A DNA stretch of 64,000 nucleotides from Actinomadura opuntiae (GTDB taxonomy: Bacteria; Actinomycetota; Actinomycetes; Streptosporangiales; Streptosporangiaceae): the NCBI RefSeq assembly GCF_030283205.1, contig NZ_JASNWF010000010.1, positions 62,001 to 126,000 on the forward strand. Reading direction: 5' to 3'. Of this stretch, positions 33,974-54,588 are shown piece by piece; the first letter of the stretch is position 1; each line of letters opens with the position of its first letter. Under the pieces are notes generated by a model. It saw only the letters and a program-made list of their open reading frames with translations, had not been told where the DNA came from and made no database searches. The position numbers were made by a program, and so were the translations under genes.

Positions 33974-35296
33974 CTAGCGCCTGACGCCAAGGCCCCTGCA
34001 TACATAGGGAGCAATGCTGGAGAGCTTCTCGCAGGTCTCTTCGTACTCGCGGTCGGGGGTGGAGCCGCTGACGATGCCGGCGCCGGCGCGCAGCCATGCC
34101 TGCCCGTTCTCATTGTAGAGGGCGCGTAGGACGAGCGCCGAGTCGAGTGCGCCGGTGTGGGAGACGGCGACGACGGCGCCCGCGTAGAGGCCGCGGCGCT
34201 CTTCCAGGCCGCCGATCGCCTCGATCGCCTCGGCCTTCGGGATGCCGGACGCGGTCACGCCGGGGAACAGCGCGTCGAGCGCGTCCCAGCAGGTGCGGCC
34301 GGGCGCGAGGACGCCGCCGACGCTGGAGCCGAGGTGCTGCACGCTGCCCCGCTCCTTCACGGTCATGAACCCGGTGACGTGGACGGTGTCCGGGTCGCAC
34401 ACGCGGTACAGCTCCTCCTGCGAGGTGCGGACCGACACGGCGTGCTCGAAGATCTCCTTGGGGTCGGTCTCCAGTTCGCGGCGGGTGCGGGCGTCGGCGT
34501 CGCCGCCGAGGCCGAAGGCGCGCGTGCCGGCGAGCGGTTGCGTCATGACGCGGCCTTCGCCGTCCACGCTCGCGAGCACTTCGGGGCTGAACCCGGTGGC
34601 CTGGAAGCCGCCGAGGTCGAGCAGGAACGAGCGCGCCGGGGTGTTGGCGGCGCGCCCGCACGCGTAGGTGGCGACGACGTCGACGGGATGGGGGATGTCC
34701 AGCCGCCGGGACACGATGACCTTCTGGTAGCGGCCCGCCGCGATGTCGTCGACGGCTTGGGCGACGCGTGCGCGGTACACGTCGCCGCCTTGGCGGACGT
34801 CCACCGGCGAGGGCGTCGCGGGGGCGGGCGGGACGTCGGCGGCGAGCAGGTCCGCGACGCGTTCGACCTCAACGGGATCAACGCCGGTGATGCGGGCCGC
34901 ACCGTCCTCCACCTGGACTTCAATGCGCGGAATCAGGAAGTGCGCGAGCCGGCCGGACGGGCGGGCCGCGGCGAACTCGAACGCGATCCAGCCGTAGGCG
35001 TTCCAGGCTGGAAGCGGCGCGGCGGCGAACGCCTCGCGCAGCGCGGTGGCGGGGCGGCCGGCGTACGGCGTCGTCTCCGGCGCGCGGCCGGGCCAGCGGG
35101 CGTGCAAGGCGCCGGCGTCGAGGACGACCTCGCCGAGGACGCCGCCGGCGAACGTCCAGCGGCCCGGGCGCTCGTACACGACATGGTCGGTGAAGAGGCC
35201 GGAGCCGGCCAGCCGGGTCATCAGGTCGAGCGGCGCGCGGGCGGCCTCGACCACCCGTTCCGTGGGCTTCTCGTCAGTGCGCAGACCGGGGGACAA
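33974..35296 (-). CDS. Salicylate synthase (MbtI/Irp9 family)
   Basis: The protein has 440 residues, full length for chorismate-utilising salicylate synthases. The conserved C-terminal half has YQKVIVSRRLDIP with the general-base Lys, FSPEVLASVDGEGRVMTQPLAGT, the Glu in RRELETDPKEIFEH, VQHLGSSVGG, and SGIPKAEAIEAI. It converts chorismate to isochorismate, then salicylate plus pyruvate, using Mg2+. The start is TTG with AAGGGAG nine bases upstream. It is divergent from the large NRPS across two iron boxes. Confidence 0.9.
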   Translation of the reverse strand: MSPGLRTDEKPTERVVEAARAPLDLMTRLAGSGLFTDHVVYERPGRWTFAGGVLGEVVLDAGALHARWPGRAPETTPYAGRPATALREAFAAAPLPAWNAYGWIAFEFAAARPSGRLAHFLIPRIEVQVEDGAARITGVDPVEVERVADLLAADVPPAPATPSPVDVRQGGDVYRARVAQAVDDIAAGRYQKVIVSRRLDIPHPVDVVATYACGRAANTPARSFLLDLGGFQATGFSPEVLASVDGEGRVMTQPLAGTRAFGLGGDADARTRRELETDPKEIFEHAVSVRTSQEELYRVCDPDTVHVTGFMTVKERGSVQHLGSSVGGVLAPGRTCWDALDALFPGVTASGIPKAEAIEAIGGLEERRGLYAGAVVAVSHTGALDSALVLRALYNENGQAWLRAGAGIVSGSTPDREYEETCEKLSSIAPYVCRGLGVRR

Positions 35297-35353
35297 GGCA
35301 GTGGGCTCCCTTGGGTGACGAAATCCGGCCGAGTCGGGATCCGGGCCGAGAAC

Positions 35354-35372
35354 TTAGGTAAGGCTAACCTTG
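35354..35372 (-). promoter_or_regulatory. Iron box facing the salicylate synthase
   Basis: TTAGGTAAGGCTAACCTTG matches 16 of 19 consensus bases, 57 bases upstream of the synthase TTG start. Confidence 0.85.
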
Positions 35373-35382
35373 TGCGATTTTC

Positions 35383-35401
35383 GTAGGCAAGGCTAACCTA
35401 A
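35383..35401 (+). promoter_or_regulatory. Iron box facing the large NRPS
   Basis: GTAGGCAAGGCTAACCTAA matches 16 of 19 consensus bases. Its centre is 29 bp from the neighbouring box, giving one site per divergent promoter. Confidence 0.85.
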
Positions 35402-35438
35402 CTTTTGCTGATCAAGCCGACGACGAAAGAGCTGGGGC

Positions 35439-47504
<12,066 letters not shown>

Positions 47505-47535
47505 GGCGGGTCATACCCCGCCGGGCATTGAATAG

Positions 47536-47554
47536 TTAGGTAAGGCTAACCTAA
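47536..47554 (+). promoter_or_regulatory. Iron box before the siderophore-binding lipoprotein
   Basis: TTAGGTAAGGCTAACCTAA matches 18 of 19 consensus bases, the best box in the window. It starts 31 bases after the NRPS stop, so the last three cluster genes have their own iron-regulated promoter. Confidence 0.9.
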
Positions 47555-47602
47555 GCTCACTCCTCGACAGCCCCTGGAACATCTGGAAGGACACCGGCCC
47601 TC

Positions 47603-48619
47603 ATGCGCACACTGACGCGGCGTCTGGCCGCCACCGGCGCGCTCGTCCTCGGTCTCGCGCTGACCGCGGCGTGCGGCGGCGACGACGAGCCCGCCAAGGC
47701 CTCCTCCGGCGGCGCGGCCGGCGCGTTCCCGGTCACGATCACCGGCAAGCTCGGGTCCGCCACCGTCAAGAGCGCGCCGAAGCGGATCGTCGCGCTCGGC
47801 GAGGTCGACCAGGACGCGCTCCTCGCCCTCGGCGTGAAGCCGGTCGGCATGGTGGAGCTGACCGGGGTCCAGCCGGACGGCCTCGCCCCGTGGAGCGCGC
47901 CGAAGGTCGGATCCGACAAGCCGAAGCTGCTGGAGACCGGCGACTCCGGCTTCGACCTGGAGCAGATCGCCGCGCTGCGGCCCGACCTGATCCTGGCCGG
48001 CGGAGACTTCACCATCGACAAGGAGTACGGCAAGCTCTCCAAGCTCGCGCCGACCGTCGCCTACCAGACCGGGCCCGCCGAGGACTCCTGGCAGCAGATC
48101 ACCCGGCAGGTAGCCAAGGCCGTCGGCCGGTCCGCCGACGGCGAGAAGGTCATCTCCGGCGTCGAGGCGAAGATCGCGTCGGTGAAGACCGCGCACCCGG
48201 AACTGCAGGGCAAGGGCTTCGCGTTCACGAGCGTCTTCCCGAACGGCAACATCGGCGTCATGAAGTCGAAGGACGACACCAGCGTCAAGATGCTCGAGCA
48301 GTTCGGCATGGTGCTCCCCGACAAGCTGGCGAAGCTGCCCGGCGACGGTTTCGCCGCCGAGCTGAGCATGGAGAAGCTGCCGGTGCTCGACACCGACGTC
48401 CTGCTCAGCCACTACAACGACGACCCGGCGACGCAGAAAAAATTCGAGGGCAACAAGCTGTTCTCCGGCCTGCCCGTCGTCAAGCGCGGCGCCTACGTGC
48501 GCCTCGACCTGAAGTCGTTCTGGCCGCTGCGCACCCCGACGGCCCTGTCGGTTCCGTACGTGGTGGACCAGGTCGTCCCGCAAATCGCCAAGGCCGCGGC
48601 CGCGGGCAAGGCGGCCTGA
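47603..48619 (+). CDS. Ferric-siderophore-binding lipoprotein (FecB/FepB type)
   Basis: The protein has 338 residues. The signal peptide ends at the lipobox LALTAAC (Cys about 24). The mature part has the class III binding-protein pattern: APKRIVALGEVDQDALLALG, LEQIAALRPDLILAGG and FAFTSVFPNGNIGV. It captures the ferri-siderophore outside the membrane and delivers it to the FecCD permeases at 24844-26930. ATG 47603 follows GGAAGGA. Confidence 0.9.
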   Translation: MRTLTRRLAATGALVLGLALTAACGGDDEPAKASSGGAAGAFPVTITGKLGSATVKSAPKRIVALGEVDQDALLALGVKPVGMVELTGVQPDGLAPWSAPKVGSDKPKLLETGDSGFDLEQIAALRPDLILAGGDFTIDKEYGKLSKLAPTVAYQTGPAEDSWQQITRQVAKAVGRSADGEKVISGVEAKIASVKTAHPELQGKGFAFTSVFPNGNIGVMKSKDDTSVKMLEQFGMVLPDKLAKLPGDGFAAELSMEKLPVLDTDVLLSHYNDDPATQKKFEGNKLFSGLPVVKRGAYVRLDLKSFWPLRTPTALSVPYVVDQVVPQIAKAAAAGKAA

Positions 48620-49905
48620 TGCCGGGGGAGACGCACCCGCCCGTCCGCGACGTCGTCGGCATCGGGTTCGGCCCGTCCAACCTCGCGCTCGCCGTCGCGC
48701 TGGACGAGGCGCACCCGTCGGCGGACGCGGTGTTCTTCGAGAAGCAGCCCGCGTTCGGTTGGCACCGCGGCATGCTCATCGACGGCGCCACCATGCAGGT
48801 CCACTTCCTCAAGGACCTGGTGACCCTGCGCAACCCGGCAAGCCCCTACTCGTTCCTGTCCTACCTGCACGCCAAAGGCCGCCTCGTCGACTTCGTCAAC
48901 CACAAGACGATGTTCCCGACGCGCGTGGAGTTCCACGACTACCTCGAATGGACGGCCGCCGCGTTCGCCGGCCGCGTCCGGTACGGCGCCGAAGTCGTGG
49001 CGCTCCGCCCCTACGACGCCGAAACGCTGGAGGTCGTCGTCCGCCGCGACGACGAGCTGGAGACCCACCTCGCCCGCAACGTGGTGATCGGCGCCGGCCT
49101 CGACCCCTTCCTGCCCGACGGGGTCCGGCAGGGGGAGCGGATCTGGCACACCGAGGAGCTGCTGACCCGGCTCGGCGCGCGGCCCGGCTGGAACCCGCGA
49201 CGGCTCGTCGTCGTCGGCGCCGGGCAGAGCGCCGCCGAGGCCGCCGAGTACCTGCACCGCACCTACCCGGCGGCGGAGGTCTGCGCCGTCTTCGCCCGCT
49301 ACGGCTACTCGCCCGCAGACGACAGCGCGTTCGCCAACCGCATCTTCGACCCCGCCGCCGTCGACCACTACTACGCGGCGCCGGACGAGGTGAAGGAGAT
49401 GCTGTTCGGCTACTCCCGCAACACCAACTACTCCGTCGTCGACCTCGACCTCATCGACGAGCTGTACCGGCGCTCCTACGCCGAGAAGGTCGCCGGCGCC
49501 GAACGGCTGCGGATCCTCAACGCCTCCCGCGTCCTCGGCGTCCGGGAGGAGGCCGGCGGCGTGCGGATGCGGGTCGCCTTCCTGCCCACCGGCGAGACGA
49601 CCGACCTGGACGCCGACGCCGTCGTCTACGCCACCGGCTACCGCGAGCGCGACCCCTTCGCCCTGCTCGGCGAGGCCGGCGCGCAGTGCCGGACGCGCCC
49701 GGACGGCCGTCCCGTCATGGAGCGCGACTACCGCATCGCCACCGAGCCCGGCTGCGAGTGGGGCGTCTACCTGCAGGGGGCCACCGAGCACAGCCACGGC
49801 ATCGCCTCGTCGCTGCTGTCGATGACGGCGGTGCGCACCGGAGAGATCGTCCAGTCCATCGCGCGGCGCGCGGCGCGCCTCGCGAGCGTCCCGCAGGAGG
49901 CGTGA
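48619..49905 (+). CDS. L-ornithine N5-monooxygenase (SidA/PvdA/IucD family)
   Basis: The protein has 428 residues. The FAD motif GIGFGPSNLALAVAL, substrate block MQVHFLKDLVTLRNPASPYS, NADPH motif VVVGAGQSAAEAAEYL and C-terminal VVYATGYRERDPF are all present. It hydroxylates the side-chain amine of ornithine to give the hydroxamate precursor activated by module 3 of the NRPS. A lysine hydroxylase is possible by family, but the pocket code favours ornithine. Its ATG shares a base with the preceding stop (TGATG). Confidence 0.9.
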   Translation: MPGETHPPVRDVVGIGFGPSNLALAVALDEAHPSADAVFFEKQPAFGWHRGMLIDGATMQVHFLKDLVTLRNPASPYSFLSYLHAKGRLVDFVNHKTMFPTRVEFHDYLEWTAAAFAGRVRYGAEVVALRPYDAETLEVVVRRDDELETHLARNVVIGAGLDPFLPDGVRQGERIWHTEELLTRLGARPGWNPRRLVVVGAGQSAAEAAEYLHRTYPAAEVCAVFARYGYSPADDSAFANRIFDPAAVDHYYAAPDEVKEMLFGYSRNTNYSVVDLDLIDELYRRSYAEKVAGAERLRILNASRVLGVREEAGGVRMRVAFLPTGETTDLDADAVVYATGYRERDPFALLGEAGAQCRTRPDGRPVMERDYRIATEPGCEWGVYLQGATEHSHGIASSLLSMTAVRTGEIVQSIARRAARLASVPQEA

Positions 49906-50102
49906 TGACCAACCCGTTCGACGACCCGGACGGCACGTTCCTCGTCCTGGTCAACGCCGAGGGGCAGCACTCGCTGTGGCCGGAGTTCGCCGACGTCCCG
50001 TCCGGCTGGACCGCCGCGTTCGGCCCGGCCTCCCGGCCCGACTGCCTGGCCTACACCACCGAGCACTGGACGGACCTGCGTCCGCGGAGCCTCACCGCGT
50101 GA
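49905..50102 (+). CDS. MbtH-like NRPS accessory protein
   Basis: The protein has 65 residues. It contains the full family signature: NPFDD at the N terminus, EGQHSLWPEFADVPSGW and the C-terminal WTDLRPRSL, with the three conserved Trp. MbtH-like proteins bind and activate adenylation domains. AGGAGG lies just upstream, and the ATG overlaps the hydroxylase stop (TGATGA). Confidence 0.95.
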   Translation: MTNPFDDPDGTFLVLVNAEGQHSLWPEFADVPSGWTAAFGPASRPDCLAYTTEHWTDLRPRSLTA

Positions 50103-50112
50103 CCCGTAGACC

Positions 50113-50144
50113 CGAGGGCGGGCCCGGGGGTGGGCCCGCCCTCG
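50113..50144. terminator. Bidirectional terminator ending the siderophore cluster
   Basis: CGAGGGCGGGCCC (50113-50125) and GGGCCCGCCCTCG (50132-50144) pair perfectly around a 6-base loop, between the MbtH gene and the convergent esterase gene. Confidence 0.85.
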
Positions 50145-50166
50145 ACTCGCCGGCGGCCTTGGGCCG

Positions 50167-51039
50167 TCAGGTCACCGGTTTCGGCAGCGACGGGCGGGCC
50201 GCGAAGAACTCGCTGATCAGTTTGCTGGCGTAGTCGGGCCATTCGTGGCCGCCCTGCTGCTTGGTGCACAGCGCGACCTCGACGGGCCCCGGCCCGGTGC
50301 CGACGCAGCCTTCCGGGCCGTCCGGGACGGGCCACGACAGGGCGGGCAGTTTGTCCACCCACCGCCAGAACTCCATCAGTAACTGCACGCCGATGAACGG
50401 GAAATGCACGTCGGCGTCCATGTTCCCGCCGCCCGTATAGGGGACGGACGGATCCCACGTCCCGTGGAAGGCCAGGACCGACACCGGCTTTTTCGGTGTG
50501 CAGCCGACGGCGAGCGCGCCCGAGACCACGGCGATGCCCGCGACCTTGTCGGACCGCTCGCACGCGTACCGGTAGGCCATCCCGCCGCCGTTGGAGAAGC
50601 CGGTCATGAAGACCCGCCGGCCGTCGGCGACGCCCTGCTTCACCAGCGTGTCGATGAGCGTGTCGAGGAACCCGACGTCGTCGACGCCCGCCCAGCGGGC
50701 GAACCAGCAGCAGGCACCGGCGTTCCAGGTGCCGAGCAGCCCGTCGGGGTAGGCGACCGCGTAGCCGTCCTGGTCGGCGACCTTGTCGAGCCCGCTCTGG
50801 TTCTCCACGTACGCGGCGTCGTTCAGCCCGCCGTGCAGCGCGACGATGAGCGGCAGCCGCGCGCCGGGCTTCGTGCCCGGCGGGAGATGCAGCAGGTAGG
50901 GGCGATCCCAGTCGCCCATGGCGATGGTGTGCTCGGTGGTTCCGGGAGCGTCCTGTGCCGCTCCGGCGGGCAGGGGGTGGGCGATGAACGCGGCGAGCAC
51001 CGCGGCCACGATCATCGCCGCCCGCACGGCGATCTTCAT
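50167..51039 (-). CDS. Secreted PHB-depolymerase/feruloyl-esterase-like alpha/beta hydrolase
   Basis: The protein has 290 residues. A signal peptide (about 27 residues, cleavage near PAGAA) precedes an alpha/beta hydrolase core: LPLIVALHGGLND (oxyanion region), VFMTGFSNGGGMAYRYA (nucleophile Ser in GxSxG) and VLAFHGTWDPSVPYTGGG (acid), with the His probably in QQGGHEWP. This is the LpqC/Esterase_phb group. ATG 51039 gives a normal signal peptide; TTG at 51051 is an alternative. Separated from the siderophore cluster by a terminator, so a siderophore-esterase role is not supported. Confidence 0.8.
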   Translation of the reverse strand: MKIAVRAAMIVAAVLAAFIAHPLPAGAAQDAPGTTEHTIAMGDWDRPYLLHLPPGTKPGARLPLIVALHGGLNDAAYVENQSGLDKVADQDGYAVAYPDGLLGTWNAGACCWFARWAGVDDVGFLDTLIDTLVKQGVADGRRVFMTGFSNGGGMAYRYACERSDKVAGIAVVSGALAVGCTPKKPVSVLAFHGTWDPSVPYTGGGNMDADVHFPFIGVQLLMEFWRWVDKLPALSWPVPDGPEGCVGTGPGPVEVALCTKQQGGHEWPDYASKLISEFFAARPSLPKPVT

Positions 51040-51218
51040 GGGGTGATCCAACCCCGCCGCCGGGCCGCCCGGCTACGCATCCGGCCGCACAAAAGATCGT
51101 CGTCTTTTCGCGCCCCGCGCATAGAAGGCGGGGCGGACCGGCCGGTCGTGCGGCCGCCCGCCGCCGGGGGCTTCCGGCGGCGGGCGGGCGGGTCGGATCG
51201 GTGCGTCGGATCGGCGCG

Positions 51219-52901
51219 TCAGCCGAGCGCGGCCATCTCCTTCTCGATGGCCTTCTGGTGCGCCTCGGCGTCCTCACGGGCCTTCCGCGGGCTCCAGCGC
51301 CCGCTCATGATGAAGATGAACGGGATGAACACGACCTGGCCGCCCAGCGCGACGTACCACCAGGTCTGCCACTGCCCGGGGCCGTCCTTGGCCGCCTTCT
51401 GCACGTCGGCGCCGTGCTCCTTGAGGATCTTCAGCTGCGGCTGCGCCTTGGCCACCGTCTGCAGGCCGGGCACGCCGACCTCCTTGGCGGCCCGCGCCTG
51501 CAGCTCCGGCGGCGCCTGCCCGGGCGGGTACTTGGCGAGCTCGGCGAAGATCTGCGGGTGCGCGGTCGTGATGGCGAGGGCCTGCTGCGCCTGCGCGGAC
51601 GCGGCCTTCACCTCGGCGCCGTGCTCCACGATCGGCGTCACCGAGTTCACCACGATCGGCACGAACAGCGCCGAGCACGCCACGACGATGCGCAGGATCC
51701 AGCCCCACACGGCCAGGCCGGTCGCGGTCGCCGCCGGGTTGTGCTTCTCCACCGTCTCGGTGAAGCCCGCCATCCACGGCGCGTACGCCAGCCCGCCGAA
51801 GATCCCGATCCCGACGAACAGCCAGGCGAAGTCGTAGTAGCCGGTCTTCGGCTCGGTCGCCCAGGAGGCGAAGACCGCCGTGCAGACCACCGAGCCGATG
51901 CCGCCGACCAGCATCAGCGGCTTGCGGACCTTCAGCCGGTCGGAGATCAGGCCGGCCACCACCAGCGCGATCGCGTTCGCTGCCCAGTACCAGTTGCCGA
52001 GCGCGTTGGTGCGCTGCTCGCTGTAGCCGAACGTCGCGGAGAAGTAGACGACGAAGTTGCCGACCGCGGCGTAGTACAGCAGCAGGTAGACGCTGATCGC
52101 GAAGGCGGAGCCGAGGACGTCCAGCCGCATCATCTGCCGCCAGCTGCCCCTCAGCTGCGCCTCCGGGTCGATGCCCCGGGCCCGCGCCTCGATCAGCACG
52201 CGGTCGCGCATCGACACCATGACCTGGTCGCGCAGCGCCGGGGACAGCTCCCGCAGCCCGAACAACGCGACGACGAACACCGCGAGCGCCGCGATGCCCG
52301 AGTAGGTCAGCTCGTCCTGCCAGGTGGAGCTGTCGAGGGTGTGGCTGGTCACGGTGGTGACGACGAGGCTGCCGATGACCGGGCCCATCGTCCAGTAGCC
52401 CATGGCGGTGGCGCGGCCGAGCTGGGGGGAGAAGTCGCGGATCAGCGCGGGGGTGGCGACGAGCACGATGCCCTCGATGAGGCTGAGCACCGCGAACAGC
52501 ACCAGGTACACGCCCTTGTTGGGGGAGTGCGGCAGCACGAGCACGATCACGCCCGCGATCAGCAGGCCGTACACGACCAGGTTCGCGCGCCCCCACCGGT
52601 CGGCGAGGCCGGCGAACAGCGACGCGAACGCGCCGATCGCGTTGCCGATCACCGACAGCATGATGAAGTAGCCGAAGGTCATGCGGTAGTGCTCCATGAT
52701 GGAGGTCGCCACCGCGTACTGGATGTAGAGCAGGTAGTACAGGACGATCGTGGTGAGCACCACGATGCCGAGGTAGAGGTAGCGGCGCCCCGTCTCCGGG
52801 TAGTGCGGCAGGTCGCGCCGCCACAGCCGTGCCGCGAGGCCGGGCGGTGCCGCCGCGCCGCCGGGCGCGACGCCGTCGTTGGTGGACGATGAAACGGACA
52901 T
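51219..52901 (-). CDS. MFS transporter with a long loop before the last helix
   Basis: The protein has 560 residues with twelve predicted helices. The MFS loop motif is FAGLADRWGRANLVVYG. It resembles metabolite:H+ symporter-type MFS proteins. An unusual hydrophilic Ala/Gln/Lys-rich segment of about 90 residues (roughly 420-508, from VEHGAEVKA to DGPGQWQ) sits between helices 11 and 12, probably outside the cell. ATG 52901 follows GGAGGAG; the in-frame extension to 53069 is not coding-like. The substrate is unknown. Confidence 0.8.
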   Translation of the reverse strand: MSVSSSTNDGVAPGGAAAPPGLAARLWRRDLPHYPETGRRYLYLGIVVLTTIVLYYLLYIQYAVATSIMEHYRMTFGYFIMLSVIGNAIGAFASLFAGLADRWGRANLVVYGLLIAGVIVLVLPHSPNKGVYLVLFAVLSLIEGIVLVATPALIRDFSPQLGRATAMGYWTMGPVIGSLVVTTVTSHTLDSSTWQDELTYSGIAALAVFVVALFGLRELSPALRDQVMVSMRDRVLIEARARGIDPEAQLRGSWRQMMRLDVLGSAFAISVYLLLYYAAVGNFVVYFSATFGYSEQRTNALGNWYWAANAIALVVAGLISDRLKVRKPLMLVGGIGSVVCTAVFASWATEPKTGYYDFAWLFVGIGIFGGLAYAPWMAGFTETVEKHNPAATATGLAVWGWILRIVVACSALFVPIVVNSVTPIVEHGAEVKAASAQAQQALAITTAHPQIFAELAKYPPGQAPPELQARAAKEVGVPGLQTVAKAQPQLKILKEHGADVQKAAKDGPGQWQTWWYVALGGQVVFIPFIFIMSGRWSPRKAREDAEAHQKAIEKEMAALG

Positions 52902-52944
52902 GTAAGGAACTCCTCCGGGCGCTGGTCTCCCCCGAGAACCGGTC

Positions 52945-53184
52945 CTAGAAAGGGAGCGGGCGGGCCGCGGATCCGCCGGCCAGGGCCGGGCCGTGTCCGC
53001 GTCCGTGACCGCTCCCGCCGTGGGCGATGGCGGGTGCCGCGTCGCCGCCGTCATGGCGGACGGCGGCACCTACGGGGCCGATGACCTCCTCCTGCTCGAT
53101 GACCTGGAGGGCGCCGGCGGCCGACGACCGGGCGCCGCCGGCGCACGGCCGGCCGCGGGTGTGCTCGGGTTCGGTCGTCGTCAT
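52945..53184 (-). CDS. Hypothetical 79-residue protein upstream of the MFS gene
   Basis: The protein would be MTTTEPEHTRGRP, then ALQVIEQEEVIGPVGAAVRH and a His/Gly-rich tail (HGGSGHGRGHG). A GAGGGA ribosome-site-like sequence lies upstream of ATG 53184 and third positions are GC-rich. It ends 43 bases before the MFS start in the same direction. No family is recognised. The frame could be a chance opening in GC-rich DNA. Confidence 0.4.
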   Translation of the reverse strand: MTTTEPEHTRGRPCAGGARSSAAGALQVIEQEEVIGPVGAAVRHDGGDAAPAIAHGGSGHGRGHGPALAGGSAARPLPF

Positions 53185-53284
53185 CGGTCGGTCCCTCGGC
53201 CACGGTGGCGAAGCTCACACCGCTTCGCGTCGTGCGGCAAAAGTAATGCCGCCGACCGAGAATGGCAATGGGATTCGGCTATTG

Positions 53285-53304
53285 CATACCAACTGGTCGG
53301 TATG
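53285..53304. promoter_or_regulatory. TetR operator copy 1
   Basis: CATACCAACTGGTCGGTATG fits the local consensus CATACCRACYGGTCGGTATG at all 20 positions. It lies in the divergent gap between the MFS/79-residue unit and the phosphotransferase gene. Confidence 0.8.
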
Positions 53305-53397
53305 GTGTCATCGGCGCACCGATGCCTGCCTGGTGGGGGCGCAGACCGGGAGCCTCCGGCTCATCGCGGTGAGCGTTCCCATCTCGTTATCTTGCGC

Positions 53398-53417
53398 CAT
53401 ACCGACCGGACGGTACA
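53398..53417. promoter_or_regulatory. TetR operator copy 2 (degenerate)
   Basis: CATACCGACCGGACGGTACA matches 17 of 20 consensus positions and lies 28 bases before the phosphotransferase start. Confidence 0.65.
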
Positions 53418-53445
53418 AGTGCTTCGATCGGCCAAGGAGGGCGCA

Positions 53446-54486
53446 TTGCGGGTATTCGAAGACGGGGACGTCCCGGGCCTGCCGCTCGACCGGTTCCGCC
53501 GCCACCTGGAGCGGTCCGCGACCGGCGCGCCGTGGCCGGCGGACGCGGGCCCGCTGCGCGCCCGCGTCGTCGCCGGCGGGCGCTCGAACCTGACCTACGA
53601 GGTCACCGACGGGACCCGCTCCTGGATCGTCCGGCGCCCGCCGCTCGGCCACGTCCTGGCGACGGCGCACGACATGTCCCGCGAGTACCGGGTGATGACG
53701 GCGCTGGCCGGCACCGCGGTCCCGGTTCCCGAGACCTACGCGCTCTGCGAGGACCCGGACGTGCTCGGCGCCCCGTTCTACGTGATGGAGATGGTCGAGG
53801 GCACCCCGTACCGCACCGCGTCCGAGCTGGTCCCGCTGGGCGCCGAGCGGGTGGCGGCGATCGCCGGGCGCATGGTCGACACTCTCGTCGACCTCCACCG
53901 CGTCGACCCGGCCGAAGTGGGACTGGCCGATTTCGGACGGCCGGCCGGTTTCCTCGAACGCCAGGTGCGCCGGTGGAAGAAGCAGCTCGACGCGTCCCGC
54001 AGCCGCGAGCTCGACGGCGCCGACGAGCTGCACGCCCTGCTGGAGGCGAACATCCCGCCCGAGTCGCCCCCGGCGATCGTGCACGGCGACTACCGGCTCG
54101 ACAACCTCCTCGTCGGCGCGGACGACCGGATCGCGGCCGTCCTGGACTGGGAGATGGCGACGCTCGGCGACCCGCTCACGGACCTGGCGCTCCTGCTGGT
54201 CTACATGCGGCGGACGACGCCGTCCTCCGCCGAGGCCGACGCGACGCGGGCCCCCGGGTTCCCGTCGCCCGAGGAAGTGGTGGCCCGCTACGCCGAGCGC
54301 AGCGGCCGCGACCTGTCGGCGATCGGGTTCTACGTGGCGCTGGCCTGCTTCAAGCTGGCGGTGATCTCCGAGGGCATCCACTACCGCTACCTGCACGGCC
54401 AGACCGTGGGGGAGGGGTTCGACGCCATCGGCGACGCCGTCGAGCCGCTGCTGCGCTCCGGCATCGGCGCGCTCAAGGGCGTCTGA
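53446..54486 (+). CDS. Phosphotransferase-fold protein (ACAD10/APH family)
   Basis: The protein has 346 residues. The kinase-like fold is seen in GGRSNLTYEVTDGTRSWIVRR, the catalytic loop IVHGDYRLDNLLVG and the metal-binding VLDWEMATLGDPLTDLALL. This branch is found with acyl-CoA metabolism genes and may phosphorylate hydroxyacyl-CoA substrates, as proposed for ACAD10/11. I chose TTG 53446 because AAGGAGG lies five bases upstream. Two operator copies precede it, so it belongs to the local TetR regulon. Confidence 0.8.
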   Translation: MRVFEDGDVPGLPLDRFRRHLERSATGAPWPADAGPLRARVVAGGRSNLTYEVTDGTRSWIVRRPPLGHVLATAHDMSREYRVMTALAGTAVPVPETYALCEDPDVLGAPFYVMEMVEGTPYRTASELVPLGAERVAAIAGRMVDTLVDLHRVDPAEVGLADFGRPAGFLERQVRRWKKQLDASRSRELDGADELHALLEANIPPESPPAIVHGDYRLDNLLVGADDRIAAVLDWEMATLGDPLTDLALLLVYMRRTTPSSAEADATRAPGFPSPEEVVARYAERSGRDLSAIGFYVALACFKLAVISEGIHYRYLHGQTVGEGFDAIGDAVEPLLRSGIGALKGV

Positions 54487-54514
54487 GCCCTCCGGGCGCC
54501 CGCTCCCGACGTTG

Positions 54515-54534
54515 CATACCAACCGGTCGGTATG
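54515..54534. promoter_or_regulatory. TetR operator copy 3
   Basis: CATACCAACCGGTCGGTATG fits all 20 consensus positions, 54 bases upstream of the MaoC gene. Confidence 0.8.
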
Positions 54535-54588
54535 TTGTCATCATGGCGTCCACGGAGCGGGCGCGCGCCCGGCGGAGGAGGTAACGCG

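Noticed and set aside
33790..34129. Short open frames on both strands between the ligase and salicylate synthase
   Set aside because: No ribosome site, poor codon bias, partly inside the synthase end; the region is repeat-like.
50167..51039. The secreted esterase as a siderophore esterase of the cluster
   Set aside because: It is convergent with the cluster, beyond a strong terminator, lacks an iron box and carries a signal peptide of the PHB-depolymerase group.
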